A stretch of DNA of 64,000 nt from Paraburkholderia sp. (GTDB taxonomy: Bacteria > Pseudomonadota > Gammaproteobacteria > Burkholderiales > Burkholderiaceae), in assembly GCF_024281035.1 (NCBI RefSeq), contig NZ_JAMXLH010000025.1, positions 62,001-126,000 of the forward strand, given 5' to 3'. Position numbers and translations under genes: made by a program. Positions 35,988 to 44,329 of this stretch are shown here, piece after piece. The notes under the pieces were generated by a model that worked only from the letters and a program-made list of their open reading frames with translations, was not told the origin of the DNA and searched no databases. How positions within the stretch are numbered: position 1 is the first letter of the stretch; every line of letters begins with the position of its first letter.

Positions 35988-37853
35988 ATGAACAGATCGC
36001 TCCTTGTGCTCGCTGCGGCTGCGGCGCTAGCCGGTTGCGCGAGCAACAATCCGGCCAGTTCGGTTGTCATCGGCCCGGCTACGCCGCCGAAGACAACCGG
36101 CGGCGATGCTGCATTGGCTGCGACAGCGGCAACGGCCGCCTCGCCGCCACAGCACGCCTCGGCGCAAGCGAATGCATCACAGGCGCCGGACATCGCGCAG
36201 CAAGCGCCTCACACACAATCCGCTTCACAATCCGCTTCACAAGCCGCTGCACAAGCAACTTCACAAACCGCGTCACAAACCGCAGCGCCGCAGCCGACCG
36301 CATCGGCAGCCTCCGGCACGAACGCCGCCACAGCCCCGGCCGCCGCTTTCGCCACGCGCCACGCGTACTACCAGGCTGTCCGCTTCGCCGACCTGCCGGG
36401 CTGGCATGCCGACGACCTGAGCGGCACGCTCGACGCCTTCCGCCGCAGTTGCAGCGTGCTCGCCACGCGCAACGGCTGGGCCGCGCCCTGCACGGCTGCG
36501 CGCACGCTCGATGCGCAAAGCGCCCCGGCGATCCGCCGCTTCTTCGAGACGTATTTCGACGTCTACCAGATCGGCAACACCGACCGCAGCACCGACGGCA
36601 CGATGACCGGCTACTACGAACCGCTGCTCAACGGCAGCAAGCAATACGGCGGCGCGTATGTGTATCCGGTCTACGGCGTGCCCGGGGACATGCTGTACCT
36701 CGACGCCCGGCGTCTGAACGGTGCGGCGCACGGCAGCGTGAGCGCGGCGCGCATCGAGGGCCGCACGGTGATCCCGCTGCCGGGTGCGGCGGGGGGCACG
36801 GCGGGCGTCTACACGCTCGATCTGCGCGACAGCGTGCCCGATATCCGCGACAAGAAAATCCGTCTGCGGCTCGACGGCAGCCGTATCGTCCCCTACTACA
36901 CGCGCGCCGAAATCGAACGCGGCGCGGCGCGCGCGCCGGTGCTCGCGTGGGTGGACGACCCGGTGATGCTCTATTCGATGCAGATGCAGGGCTCGGGCAA
37001 GATCCGCATGCGCGACGGCACGATCCGCCGCTTCGCCTACGCCGAGCAGAACGGCAGGCCATTCCTGCCGCCGCTCGCACGCGCGGGCCACAGCAGCGGG
37101 CACCGGCTGATGGTGCGCGGTCTCGACGTCGACGTGGATGTCACCGACGAGGACAGCCCCGCCACGCTCGCCAGCGGCAGCACCAACGGCACAGCGCCCG
37201 GCGACAGCACGGGCACAGCAGGCGCGACGGCAGCGACGACAGCGGCGGCGGCACCGAACGACAGCGGCGACGACCAGCCGGTCTCGCCGCTCCTGCGCGG
37301 CTTCAAGCTGGCTGCCGCGACGCCGTCGAATCCAGTCATTAATCCGGGAATCAAGCCAGGCGTCGGTCCAGGCAACGGCATCGCGAGCGCGCCGGTCAAG
37401 CACGGCTTCGCAACCTCCGACCCGAGCTACGTGTTCTTCCGCCCGATCGCCGATTCGCCCAGCGGCCCGACCGGCGCGCTCGGCGTGCCGCTCTCGGCGG
37501 GGCGCTCGGTGGCGGTGGATCCGCGCACGACGCCGCTCGGCTCGCCGGTGTTCGTCGCCACGCGCGACGACCCGCGCACGCCCGGCGCCGTGAACCGCCT
37601 GATGATGGCGCAGGACTCGGGCGGCGCGATAGCGGGCGCCGTGCGCGCCGACTATTTCTATGGCTTCGGCCAGGGCGCGCAAAGCGCGGCGAGCCGCACG
37701 AGGGAACCCCTGCGCATGTGGCTGTTGCTGCCGAAGGGGCTGCACGTGGCGGCGCAGGAATCGGCGACGAAGACGCGCGGCCTTGCCGCGCCCGCGACGG
37801 GCGATTGCCTCGTTGCCGATGCACAACTGTGCGTGGACGACGACTCGCCTTAA
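35988..37853 (+). CDS. mltA: MltA-type membrane-bound lytic murein transglycosylase with long low-complexity insert
   Basis: 621 aa lipoprotein: lipobox ALAG|C with Cys17. About 100 residues of Ala/Gln/Ser/Thr-rich sequence precede the MltA domain (FFETYFDVYQIGNTDRSTDG, MTGYYEPLLNGSKQYGGAYV, MLYSMQMQGSGKIRMRDGTI). The 3D barrel follows (VFFRPIADSPSGPTGALGVP, AGRSVAVDPRTTPLGSPVFV) with the catalytic Asp in MMAQDSGGAIAGAVRAD. Between these two parts, about residues 370-475, is an Ala/Thr/Gly/Pro-rich insert not present in compact MltA enzymes. It cleaves peptidoglycan from the outer-membrane side. Lies 43 bases after the kinase on the same strand, so it could be co-transcribed, and wall opening would suit a trans-envelope machine; that link is inference. 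Confidence 0.92.
   Translation: MNRSLLVLAAAAALAGCASNNPASSVVIGPATPPKTTGGDAALAATAATAASPPQHASAQANASQAPDIAQQAPHTQSASQSASQAAAQATSQTASQTAAPQPTASAASGTNAATAPAAAFATRHAYYQAVRFADLPGWHADDLSGTLDAFRRSCSVLATRNGWAAPCTAARTLDAQSAPAIRRFFETYFDVYQIGNTDRSTDGTMTGYYEPLLNGSKQYGGAYVYPVYGVPGDMLYLDARRLNGAAHGSVSAARIEGRTVIPLPGAAGGTAGVYTLDLRDSVPDIRDKKIRLRLDGSRIVPYYTRAEIERGAARAPVLAWVDDPVMLYSMQMQGSGKIRMRDGTIRRFAYAEQNGRPFLPPLARAGHSSGHRLMVRGLDVDVDVTDEDSPATLASGSTNGTAPGDSTGTAGATAATTAAAAPNDSGDDQPVSPLLRGFKLAAATPSNPVINPGIKPGVGPGNGIASAPVKHGFATSDPSYVFFRPIADSPSGPTGALGVPLSAGRSVAVDPRTTPLGSPVFVATRDDPRTPGAVNRLMMAQDSGGAIAGAVRADYFYGFGQGAQSAASRTREPLRMWLLLPKGLHVAAQESATKTRGLAAPATGDCLVADAQLCVDDDSP
36216..36287. repeat. 12-bp tandem repeat in mltA N-terminal linker
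   Basis: Six 12-base units related to CAATCCGCTTCA (first two identical), coding Gln-Ser-Ala-Ser and variants. In frame, so copy changes would only alter the spacer between lipid anchor and enzyme domain. Confidence 0.85.
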
Positions 37854-37859
37854 CGCTCC

Positions 37860-37919
37860 AATTCCGGCTCCAACTCCGGCGGCAATTCCAACCACAATTC
37901 CAACCGCAATTCCGCCCGC
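37860..37919. repeat. 12-bp tandem repeat just after mltA stop
   Basis: Five 12-base units of the type AATTCC(G/A)(G/A)C(C/T/A)NC start 6 bases after the mltA stop codon. No coding role is evident and no terminator hairpin was recognised in it. Confidence 0.75.
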
Positions 37920-38083
37920 AACGCCGCGCGCGAAAATCTTTCAATAGCCTTCCAATTCATCCAATTTGCAGACAAACGCGACGTTCTGCCCCAAGTCCGG
38001 TTATCATCGCGCCCTTGCGCGTCGCGGGCAGCCGTGCGCGCAATCCCGGCCCCTGCGCCACCTGACGCGAACCCAGACTCACG

Positions 38084-38779
38084 ATGTCCCACCTCCCCTT
38101 CGATGCCGTGCTCTTCGACTGCGACGGCGTGCTTGTCGACTCCGAACGCATCACGCACGTCGTGCTCGTGCAGATGCTCGGCGAACTCGGCTGGACGCTC
38201 GACATCGAGGACGCGATGCGCATTTTCGTGGGCAAGATGGTCAAGGACGAGGCTGCGCGCATCGAGGCTCATACGGGTTTCGCCATCGACGACGTCTGGC
38301 TCGAACAATTTCGCGCACGCCGCAACGATGCGCTCGCGCGCGATCTGGTGGAGATTCCTGGCGCCCCTGCCGCCGTGCGCGCCGTGCACGCGGCGTTCGA
38401 CGGGCGCATCGCGCTCGCCTCGGGCGCCGACCGCCGCAAGGTCGAACTGCAGTTGCGCAAGGTGGGTCTGTTCGAGTGCTTCGAAGCGCACATCTACAGC
38501 GGCCATGAAATGCCGCGCAGCAAGCCGCATCCTGATGTCTATCTCGCCGCGGCCGCCGGCCTGCGCGTTGCGCCCGCGCGCTGCGCGGTGATCGAAGACA
38601 CGGTGACGGGCGCGCGTGCGGGTCTCGCCGCGGGCGCGACCGTGTTCGGCTACAGCCCCAGCGCGCCGGGTCACAGCAGCGCCGACGCGCTGCGCGAAGC
38701 GGGCGTCGCGCACGTTTTCACCGACATGGCGGAGCTACCTGCGCTGCTTGCGCGCGGAGGTGCCGAAGGCGCTCCGTAA
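38084..38779 (+). CDS. HAD-superfamily hydrolase (phosphoglycolate / beta-phosphoglucomutase-like)
   Basis: 231 aa. HAD motif I DAVLFDCDGVLVDSE, motif II in IALASGADRRK (Ser), the motif III Lys in MPRSKPHPDVY, and motif IV CAVIEDTVTGARAG are all intact, with an alpha-helical cap between motifs I and II. This pattern is of the GPH/YieH-type small-molecule phosphatases; the substrate cannot be read from sequence. Stands alone between the mltA repeat and the efflux locus. Confidence 0.9.
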   Translation: MSHLPFDAVLFDCDGVLVDSERITHVVLVQMLGELGWTLDIEDAMRIFVGKMVKDEAARIEAHTGFAIDDVWLEQFRARRNDALARDLVEIPGAPAAVRAVHAAFDGRIALASGADRRKVELQLRKVGLFECFEAHIYSGHEMPRSKPHPDVYLAAAAGLRVAPARCAVIEDTVTGARAGLAAGATVFGYSPSAPGHSSADALREAGVAHVFTDMAELPALLARGGAEGAP

Positions 38780-38921
38780 GCTCGCATAAGACACGCTTCA
38801 AAACACACGCTTCGCTCACCCAGGAAGCACACGTTGGCTGACTCGCATACCATCCGATGATGGCGTGATCAGCCGAAATAGATAGTTTGCTACCGAATCG
38901 CTCTGGCCTTTTATCCCGCCG

Positions 38922-39368
38922 ATGTCGAATCTTCATACCTTAAGACTTGCCGTCAGCAGCACGCTCGTTCTCGCCTCGCGCAAGTGGCGGCGCACCATTC
39001 ACGGCGCGCTCACCGCGTATAACGTGTCGGAAGCGTGCGCAGCGCCGCTGCTCACCGCGGGGCGGCTCGGCGAAGCAGTGCGCCAGGTCACGCTCGCCGA
39101 ACACGTCGGCATCGAAGGGCCGTCGCTCGTGCGCCTGCTCGATCAGCTCTGCGCCGCGGGCCTCGTGCGCCGCGACGAAGACCCCGACGACCGCCGCGCC
39201 AAAACGATCTCGCTGACCGACGAAGGCCGCGCCGTCACCGCGAAGATGGAGCGCGACCTGCGCGCGCTGCGCGAGCGCGTGCTAAAGGGCGTGACGCGCG
39301 CCGACCTCGAAGCGACGCTGCGCGTGCTCGATGCCTTCACTGCGGCCGACGCCGCGCATCACGACTGA
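38922..39368 (+). CDS. MarR-family transcriptional regulator of the efflux operon
   Basis: 148 aa. Winged-helix MarR features: GEAVRQVTLAEHVGIEGPSL recognition region, VRLLDQLCAAGLVRRDEDPD and DRRAKTISLTDEGRAVTAKM wing. It lies 8 bases upstream of the FUSC gene on the same strand, so it is probably the autoregulated first gene of the operon and represses it until an aromatic acid or similar ligand binds. A small imperfect palindrome TAGTTTGCTA lies at 38,883-38,892, about 30 bases before the start, and might be an operator; this is weak. Confidence 0.92.
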   Translation: MSNLHTLRLAVSSTLVLASRKWRRTIHGALTAYNVSEACAAPLLTAGRLGEAVRQVTLAEHVGIEGPSLVRLLDQLCAAGLVRRDEDPDDRRAKTISLTDEGRAVTAKMERDLRALRERVLKGVTRADLEATLRVLDAFTAADAAHHD

Positions 39369-39376
39369 ACGGCGTC

Positions 39377-41551
39377 ATGAACTACCCGACCTACCGCGAC
39401 TGGCTGTTTTCGGTGAAGACGTTCGCCGCGTCGATGCTCGCGCTCTATCTCGCGCTCTATTTCCAGTTGCCGCGTCCGTACTGGGCGATGGCGAGCGTCT
39501 ACATCGTGTCGAATCCGTTCGTCGGCGCGACGCGTTCGAAGGCGCTTTATCGCGCGCTCGGCACGGCGCTCGGCGCGGCTGCCGCCGTGCTGCTCGTGCC
39601 GCCCTTTGTCGAAATGCCGTACCTCTTCAGCGTGATCGTCGCGCTGTGGACCGGCACGCTGCTCTATCTGGCCATCTCCGACCGCACCGCGCGCAGCTAC
39701 GTGTTCATGCTCGCGGGCTATACGATGCCGCTCATCGCGCTGCCCACGGTGACCGATCCGGGCACGATATTCGACGTGGCACTCGCGCGAACCGAAGAGA
39801 TCACGCTCGGCATCGTCTGCGCGAGCGTGGTGGGGAGCACGGTGCTGCCGAGCCGGCTTGCACCCACGCTGATCGAGCGCGCCGACGCGTGGTTTCGCGA
39901 CGCCGCGTTCTATGGCCGCGAAGCGCTCCTCGGCCACCTCGCGGGGACGGACATTTCGCAGTGCCGGCAGCGGCTCGCGAGCACGATCAACGGCCTCGAA
40001 TTCCTGTTGAGCCAGTTGAGCTACGACCACACGCACCCGGAAATCCTCGCGCGCGCCGAAGCGATGCGCGGGCGCATGCAGCTTTTCCTGCCGATGATCT
40101 CCGCGCTCGCCGATCCGCTGGCCGCGCTGCGCAACCTGCACGTGCGCCCTGCCGGCCTCGACGCCTTGCTGGCCGACGCCGCGCAATGGATCACCGCGCC
40201 GCTCGCCGTGCGCGCGCGCGACATGCACGACGACGCAGGCGATCCGGTGGCCGACAGCCTGCACGCACGCATTGCCGCGTTACAGCCCGCACGCGAATCG
40301 CTCACGGGCTGGGACGGCGCGCTGCTTTCGAATGCGCTGTGGCGGCTCGGCCAAGTGATCGACGTGTGGCAGGACTGCCGGTCGCTGCGCGCGCTCATCG
40401 CGCACGAATCGGCCGCGTGGCAGCCGCGCTATCGCCACTGGCGGCTCGGCGGCACCGAACGCTTCTTCGATCGCGGCATGATGCTGATTTCGTGTCTCGT
40501 GCCGGTGACCGCGATCATCGCCGCATGCTCGCTGTGGATCAGTTCGGGCTGGCACGACGGCGCGGCCGCCGTCTCGCTCGCGGCGGTCGCGTGCTGCTTT
40601 TTCGCGGCGCTCGACGAGCCCGCGCCGATGGTGTTTCGCTTTTTCCTGTCGACCTGCGCGAGCGTCGTGTTCGCCGGGCTCTATCTGTTCGTGGTGCTGC
40701 CGCACGTCCACGATTTCGCGATGCTGATCGTGATCTTCGCGGCGCCGTTCATCCTGATCGGCACGCTGATTCCGCGCCCGCAGTTCAGCATGGTGACGAT
40801 GCTCGTCGCCGTGAACACGGCGACCTTCATCAGCCTTCAGGGCGCGTACGACGCCGACTTTCTCGTGTTCCTGAACAGCAATCTCGCGGGCGTCGCGGGG
40901 CTGCTGTTCGCGTTCGTCTGGACGCGCGTGGCGCGCCCCTTCGGCGCCGAACTCGCTGCGAAGCGCCTGCTGCGTTCGAGCTGGCACGACGTGGCGCTCT
41001 CGGCATCCTCCGCGCCGCTCGGCAACCAGCGCAATCTCGCCTCGCGCATGCTCGACCGCCTGATGCAGCTGATTCCGCGTCTGGCCGCTTCGGACGAGCA
41101 TCGTCATCCGTCGATCGAGAGCTTCCGCGATCTGCGCATCGCGCTGAATGCGCTCGATCTGCGCCGCTCGCGCCGCAAGCTCGGCGGCGATCTTCCCGAT
41201 GCCATCGACCGCGTGCTGCTGGGCGTCAGTGCTCATTACGCGAAGTGCGCCGAAGCGAGCGCGCGCCAGGACGCGCCGCAGACGCTGCTTCACACCATCG
41301 ACGACGCGCTCGGGCGCATCGCATCGCATGGGGCCGCCGCAGTTGCACCCGAGGCTCCCGAGGCTCCCGAGGCACCGGGTACGCCGGATACGCCGGATAC
41401 GCCCGCCGCGCCGTCCAGCGCAGGCCGCCGCGCGAGCGCCTCGCAGCGCTGGATGAGCGACGCGCGGCATGCGCTCGTGGGCATGCGGCTGTCGCTCTTT
41501 CCGGCGCAGGGCACGAATCCGCCGCACGCCGCCGCAGAGGTCCACGCATGA
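39377..41551 (+). CDS. FUSC / AaeB-type inner-membrane efflux protein
   Basis: 724 aa. N-terminal block of membrane helices (FAASMLALYLALYFQLPRPY, WAMASVYIVSNPFVGATRSK, ALGAAAAVLLVPPFVEMPYL) matches the fusaric-acid-resistance/AaeB family; a central soluble part is followed by a second helix set (LISCLVPVTAIIAACSLWIS, VVLPHVHDFAMLIVIFAAPF). The C-terminal 40 residues carry a repeated Ala-Pro/Thr-Pro tail encoded by a 9-base tandem array (41,351-41,404). Works with the DUF1656 and HlyD proteins encoded next to pump aromatic acids or related compounds. Confidence 0.92.
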   Translation: MNYPTYRDWLFSVKTFAASMLALYLALYFQLPRPYWAMASVYIVSNPFVGATRSKALYRALGTALGAAAAVLLVPPFVEMPYLFSVIVALWTGTLLYLAISDRTARSYVFMLAGYTMPLIALPTVTDPGTIFDVALARTEEITLGIVCASVVGSTVLPSRLAPTLIERADAWFRDAAFYGREALLGHLAGTDISQCRQRLASTINGLEFLLSQLSYDHTHPEILARAEAMRGRMQLFLPMISALADPLAALRNLHVRPAGLDALLADAAQWITAPLAVRARDMHDDAGDPVADSLHARIAALQPARESLTGWDGALLSNALWRLGQVIDVWQDCRSLRALIAHESAAWQPRYRHWRLGGTERFFDRGMMLISCLVPVTAIIAACSLWISSGWHDGAAAVSLAAVACCFFAALDEPAPMVFRFFLSTCASVVFAGLYLFVVLPHVHDFAMLIVIFAAPFILIGTLIPRPQFSMVTMLVAVNTATFISLQGAYDADFLVFLNSNLAGVAGLLFAFVWTRVARPFGAELAAKRLLRSSWHDVALSASSAPLGNQRNLASRMLDRLMQLIPRLAASDEHRHPSIESFRDLRIALNALDLRRSRRKLGGDLPDAIDRVLLGVSAHYAKCAEASARQDAPQTLLHTIDDALGRIASHGAAAVAPEAPEAPEAPGTPDTPDTPAAPSSAGRRASASQRWMSDARHALVGMRLSLFPAQGTNPPHAAAEVHA
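41351..41404. repeat. 9-bp tandem arrays in 3' end of FUSC gene
   Basis: Three units of GAGGCTCCC (third GAGGCACCG) are followed by three of GGTACGCCG/GATACGCCG/GATACGCCC, giving Glu-Ala-Pro and Asp-Thr-Pro repeats. In-frame. Confidence 0.85.
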
Positions 41552-41588
41552 GCCCCTGTTTCATTCTTCTCCTTTCGAGCCTCGCACC

Positions 41589-41801
41589 ATGATCGGCGAA
41601 ATCGATATCTTCGGCGTATTCGTGCCGGCCGTGCTCGTGCTCATGTTGATCGCGTACCTCATCAATATCGTGATCGGCAAGGTGCTCACACGCATCGGCT
41701 TTTACCGGCTCGTCTGGCACCGCTCCATTTTCGATCTCGGCATCTATGTCTTCGTACTGGCTGCCGTCATCGTCGTTTCGCATCGTTTCATGCCCAACTA
41801 A
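41589..41801 (+). CDS. DUF1656 small membrane protein (AaeX-like)
   Basis: 70 aa, embedded in a longer open frame; the ATG at 41,589 gives the family start MIGEIDIFGVFVPAVLVLML. Two membrane helices (FVPAVLVLMLIAYLINIVIG; LGIYVFVLAAVIVVSH) with the conserved FYRLVWHRSIFDLG between. Such proteins always accompany FUSC/HlyD pumps and are probably an inner-membrane subunit. Stop is 1 base before the HlyD start. Confidence 0.9.
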   Translation: MIGEIDIFGVFVPAVLVLMLIAYLINIVIGKVLTRIGFYRLVWHRSIFDLGIYVFVLAAVIVVSHRFMPN

Positions 41802-41802
41802 C

Positions 41803-42834
41803 GTGAAAAAGACCCTGTTCTCCGCAGGTAGGATCCTGCTGACGCTCGTCGTCGTCGCGATTGCCGCCGTCGTGCTGTGGCGCATCGTCAACTACTACAT
41901 GTTTTCGCCGTGGACGCGCGACGGCCACGTGCGCGCCGACGTGATCCAGGTCGCACCCGACGTGGGCGGCCTCATCACGGCAGTCGAAGTCACCGACAAC
42001 CAGCAGGTCAGGCAAGGCCAGGTGCTGTTCGTGATCGACCGGGCGCGCTACGCGCTCGCACTGCGGCTCGCGCAGGCCACGCTCGATCAGCGCCGCACGA
42101 CGCTCGCGCAGGCCAGGCGCGAGTACGCGCGCAACCTGACGCTCGGCAATCTTGTTGCGAGCGAAACGATCGAGGAGAGCCGCATGCGCGTCGACCAGGG
42201 CGAAGCGGCCGTTGCGGACGCACAGGTCCAGGTCGACACCGCGCGCCTGAACCTGCAGCGCACGACGATCGTGAGCCCCGTCGACGGCTATCTGAACGAC
42301 CGCGCGCCGCGGGTCGGCGAATACGTGTCGTCGGGCCGCCCGGTGCTCGCGGTCGTGGATCTGCACTCGTTCCGCGTTGACGGCTACTTCGAGGAAACGA
42401 AGCTGGGCAGCATCCATATCGGCGAGCCGGTCGACATTTCGGTGATGGGCGAGCGGCGCGTGCTGCGCGGACACGTGCAGAGCATCGTCGCCGGGATCGA
42501 GGACCGCGACCGCGCGCAGGGCCCGAACCTGCTGCCGAACGTGAATCCCGCCTTCAGCTGGGTGCGGCTCGCGCAGCGCATTCCGGTGCGCGTCGCGCTC
42601 GACGAAGTGCCCGAAGATTTCCGCATGATCGCAGGCCGCACGGCGACCGTCGCAGTGCGCACGTCCGCGAGCGAGAACCGGAGCGACAACAGCCATGCCG
42701 CCGCGGCCGGTGGCGCGAGCGGTGCAAGCGGCGCGAGCGGCGGCGCGGCAGCAGCCACGAACGCTTCGGGTGCTTCGGGCGCTCCGGGTGGGATGAATGC
42801 GAGCGCAACCAGTGCAGCCGGAGCCTCGCAATGA
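41803..42834 (+). CDS. HlyD-family periplasmic adaptor of efflux pump (EmrA/AaeA-like)
   Basis: 343 aa from the GTG at 41,803, directly after the DUF1656 stop; the open frame extends upstream but would overlap that gene. One N-terminal membrane anchor (ILLTLVVVAIAAVVLWRIVN), biotinyl-lipoyl-like halves (VIQVAPDVGGLITAVEVTDN, TIVSPVDGYLNDRAPRVGEY) around a coiled-coil hairpin (ALRLAQATLDQRRTTLAQAR), then a beta-barrel. The last 60 residues are Ala/Ser/Gly-rich and repetitive. It bridges the inner-membrane pump and the NodT outer-membrane channel; its stop overlaps the NodT start by 4 bases. Confidence 0.93.
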   Translation: MKKTLFSAGRILLTLVVVAIAAVVLWRIVNYYMFSPWTRDGHVRADVIQVAPDVGGLITAVEVTDNQQVRQGQVLFVIDRARYALALRLAQATLDQRRTTLAQARREYARNLTLGNLVASETIEESRMRVDQGEAAVADAQVQVDTARLNLQRTTIVSPVDGYLNDRAPRVGEYVSSGRPVLAVVDLHSFRVDGYFEETKLGSIHIGEPVDISVMGERRVLRGHVQSIVAGIEDRDRAQGPNLLPNVNPAFSWVRLAQRIPVRVALDEVPEDFRMIAGRTATVAVRTSASENRSDNSHAAAAGGASGASGASGGAAAATNASGASGAPGGMNASATSAAGASQ

Positions 42835-44270
42835 CACGCCGTCCGCTCTGGCGCGCGCTTGCGCTCGCGCCGCTTGCGCTCGCGCTTGGCGCCTGCATGA
42901 ATGTCGGCCCCGATTACCGGCTGCCGAAAGACGCGCTCGTCAACGCTCCGCTCGCGCAAGGACCGATCGACGGCGTGCAGCATGCGCCCGTCGCCTCGGG
43001 CGAAGTGCCCGCCGACTGGTGGCGTCTCTACGACGACCCTACGCTCGACGAGCTCGTGCAAGCGGCGCTGCAGTCGAACACGAGCCTGCGCGTCGCCGCC
43101 GCGAACCTCGCGCGCTCGCGCGCGGCCGTGCAGGTCGCGAACGAACAGGGCGGTTTCTCGGGCGGCGCGAGCGCCGCGTTCGTGCGCGCGCAGGAATCGG
43201 CGGAACAGTACCTGCTCACCAGCAAGCTCCCGGTCCAGTACGAAGGCGATATCGCGTTGAACGTCTCGTATGAGATCGATCTGTTCGGCAAGCTGCGGCG
43301 CGGCGTGGAATCGGCGCGCGCCGACGACGAGGCCGTGGAGGCCGCCGCCGATCTCGCGCGCATCACCGTGGTCGCCGACGTCGTGCAGGCATACGTCGAA
43401 TCATGCTCGGCCGCCGAAGAACTCGCCATCGCGCAGGAATCGCTGAAGCTCGCGCGCGAACGCGTCGCGCTCACGAAGCGGCTGCGCGACGCGGGCCGCG
43501 GCAACCAGCCCGACGTGACGCGCGGCCTGACGCAGGCGCAGACGCTCGCCGCCGACATTCCCCGCTTCGAGGCACGCCGCCGCATCGCGCAATATCAGCT
43601 TGCGATGCTGCTCGCGCGTGCGCCCGCCGATCTGCCGCCCGGCGCGCTCGCCTGTACGCACCTGCCGCAAGTCAAGCAGCCGATTCCCGTGGGCGACGGC
43701 GCAGCGCTGCTGAAGCGCCGGCCCGATGTGCGCGAGGCCGAGCGGAAACTTGCGGCGTCGACGGCGCGCATCGGCGTGGCGACGGCGGCGCTCTATCCGT
43801 CGATCAGCATCGGCGCGGGCGCGGGAACGCTCGGCATCGCGGGCGACCTGTTCACGCCGGCCACCAACCGCTGGTCGATCGGACCGCTGATCAGCTGGTC
43901 GTTCCCGATCAACGGACAACGTGCGCGCGTGCGCGAAGCCGAAGCCGAGACGAGCGGCGCGCTCGCGCAGTTCGACGGCGTCGTGCTCAACGCGCTGCGC
44001 GAAACGCAGTCGAGCCTGGCGTCCTACGCCGCCGACGACCAGCGCGCCGACGCGCTGCGCACGGCCTATGCGTCGGCACAGGAGTCCGCCGACGAAACGC
44101 ACCGGCTCTACGCAGCCGGACGCGACTCTTTCCTGTCCGACCTCGACGCAACGCGCACGCTGACTTCCGTGCACGCGCAGGTCGCGGCGGCGGAAAGCCA
44201 GGTGGCGCGCGACCAGGTGAAGCTGTTCCTGTCGCTCGGCGGCGGCTGGGAGAAAACGCAGGCGCAGTGA
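42831..44270 (+). CDS. NodT-family RND-type outer-membrane efflux lipoprotein
   Basis: 479 aa lipoprotein with lipobox LGA|C (Cys22) and the family start MNVGPDYRLP right after it. Two OEP repeats are seen: ALQSNTSLRVAAANLARSRA and LKRRPDVREAERKLAASTAR with IGVATAALYPSISIGAGAG. It forms a trimeric TolC-like channel and completes the MarR-FUSC-DUF1656-HlyD-NodT efflux operon. ATGA overlap with the adaptor gene. Confidence 0.95.
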   Translation: MTRRPLWRALALAPLALALGACMNVGPDYRLPKDALVNAPLAQGPIDGVQHAPVASGEVPADWWRLYDDPTLDELVQAALQSNTSLRVAAANLARSRAAVQVANEQGGFSGGASAAFVRAQESAEQYLLTSKLPVQYEGDIALNVSYEIDLFGKLRRGVESARADDEAVEAAADLARITVVADVVQAYVESCSAAEELAIAQESLKLARERVALTKRLRDAGRGNQPDVTRGLTQAQTLAADIPRFEARRRIAQYQLAMLLARAPADLPPGALACTHLPQVKQPIPVGDGAALLKRRPDVREAERKLAASTARIGVATAALYPSISIGAGAGTLGIAGDLFTPATNRWSIGPLISWSFPINGQRARVREAEAETSGALAQFDGVVLNALRETQSSLASYAADDQRADALRTAYASAQESADETHRLYAAGRDSFLSDLDATRTLTSVHAQVAAAESQVARDQVKLFLSLGGGWEKTQAQ

Positions 44271-44311
44271 TGTCGTGCTGTGATGTCGTGCTGTGATGTC
44301 GTGCTGTGATG
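44268..44311. repeat. 13-bp tandem repeat starting at the nodT stop codon
   Basis: Three perfect copies of TGATGTCGTGCTG plus a partial fourth; the TGA of the first copy is the stop codon of the NodT gene. The rest fills the short gap to the convergent histidine kinase gene. Perfect identity suggests recent duplication. Confidence 0.9.
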
Positions 44312-44329
44312 CGGACAAGGCGGACGACG

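Noticed and set aside
36216..36287. CRISPR-like short repeats
   Set aside because: Contiguous in-frame tandem units without unique spacers; coding low-complexity sequence in mltA.
39331..41592. 753-residue plus-strand open frame in another frame of the FUSC gene
   Set aside because: Arg/Ala-rich shadow; the FUSC frame has proper membrane helices.
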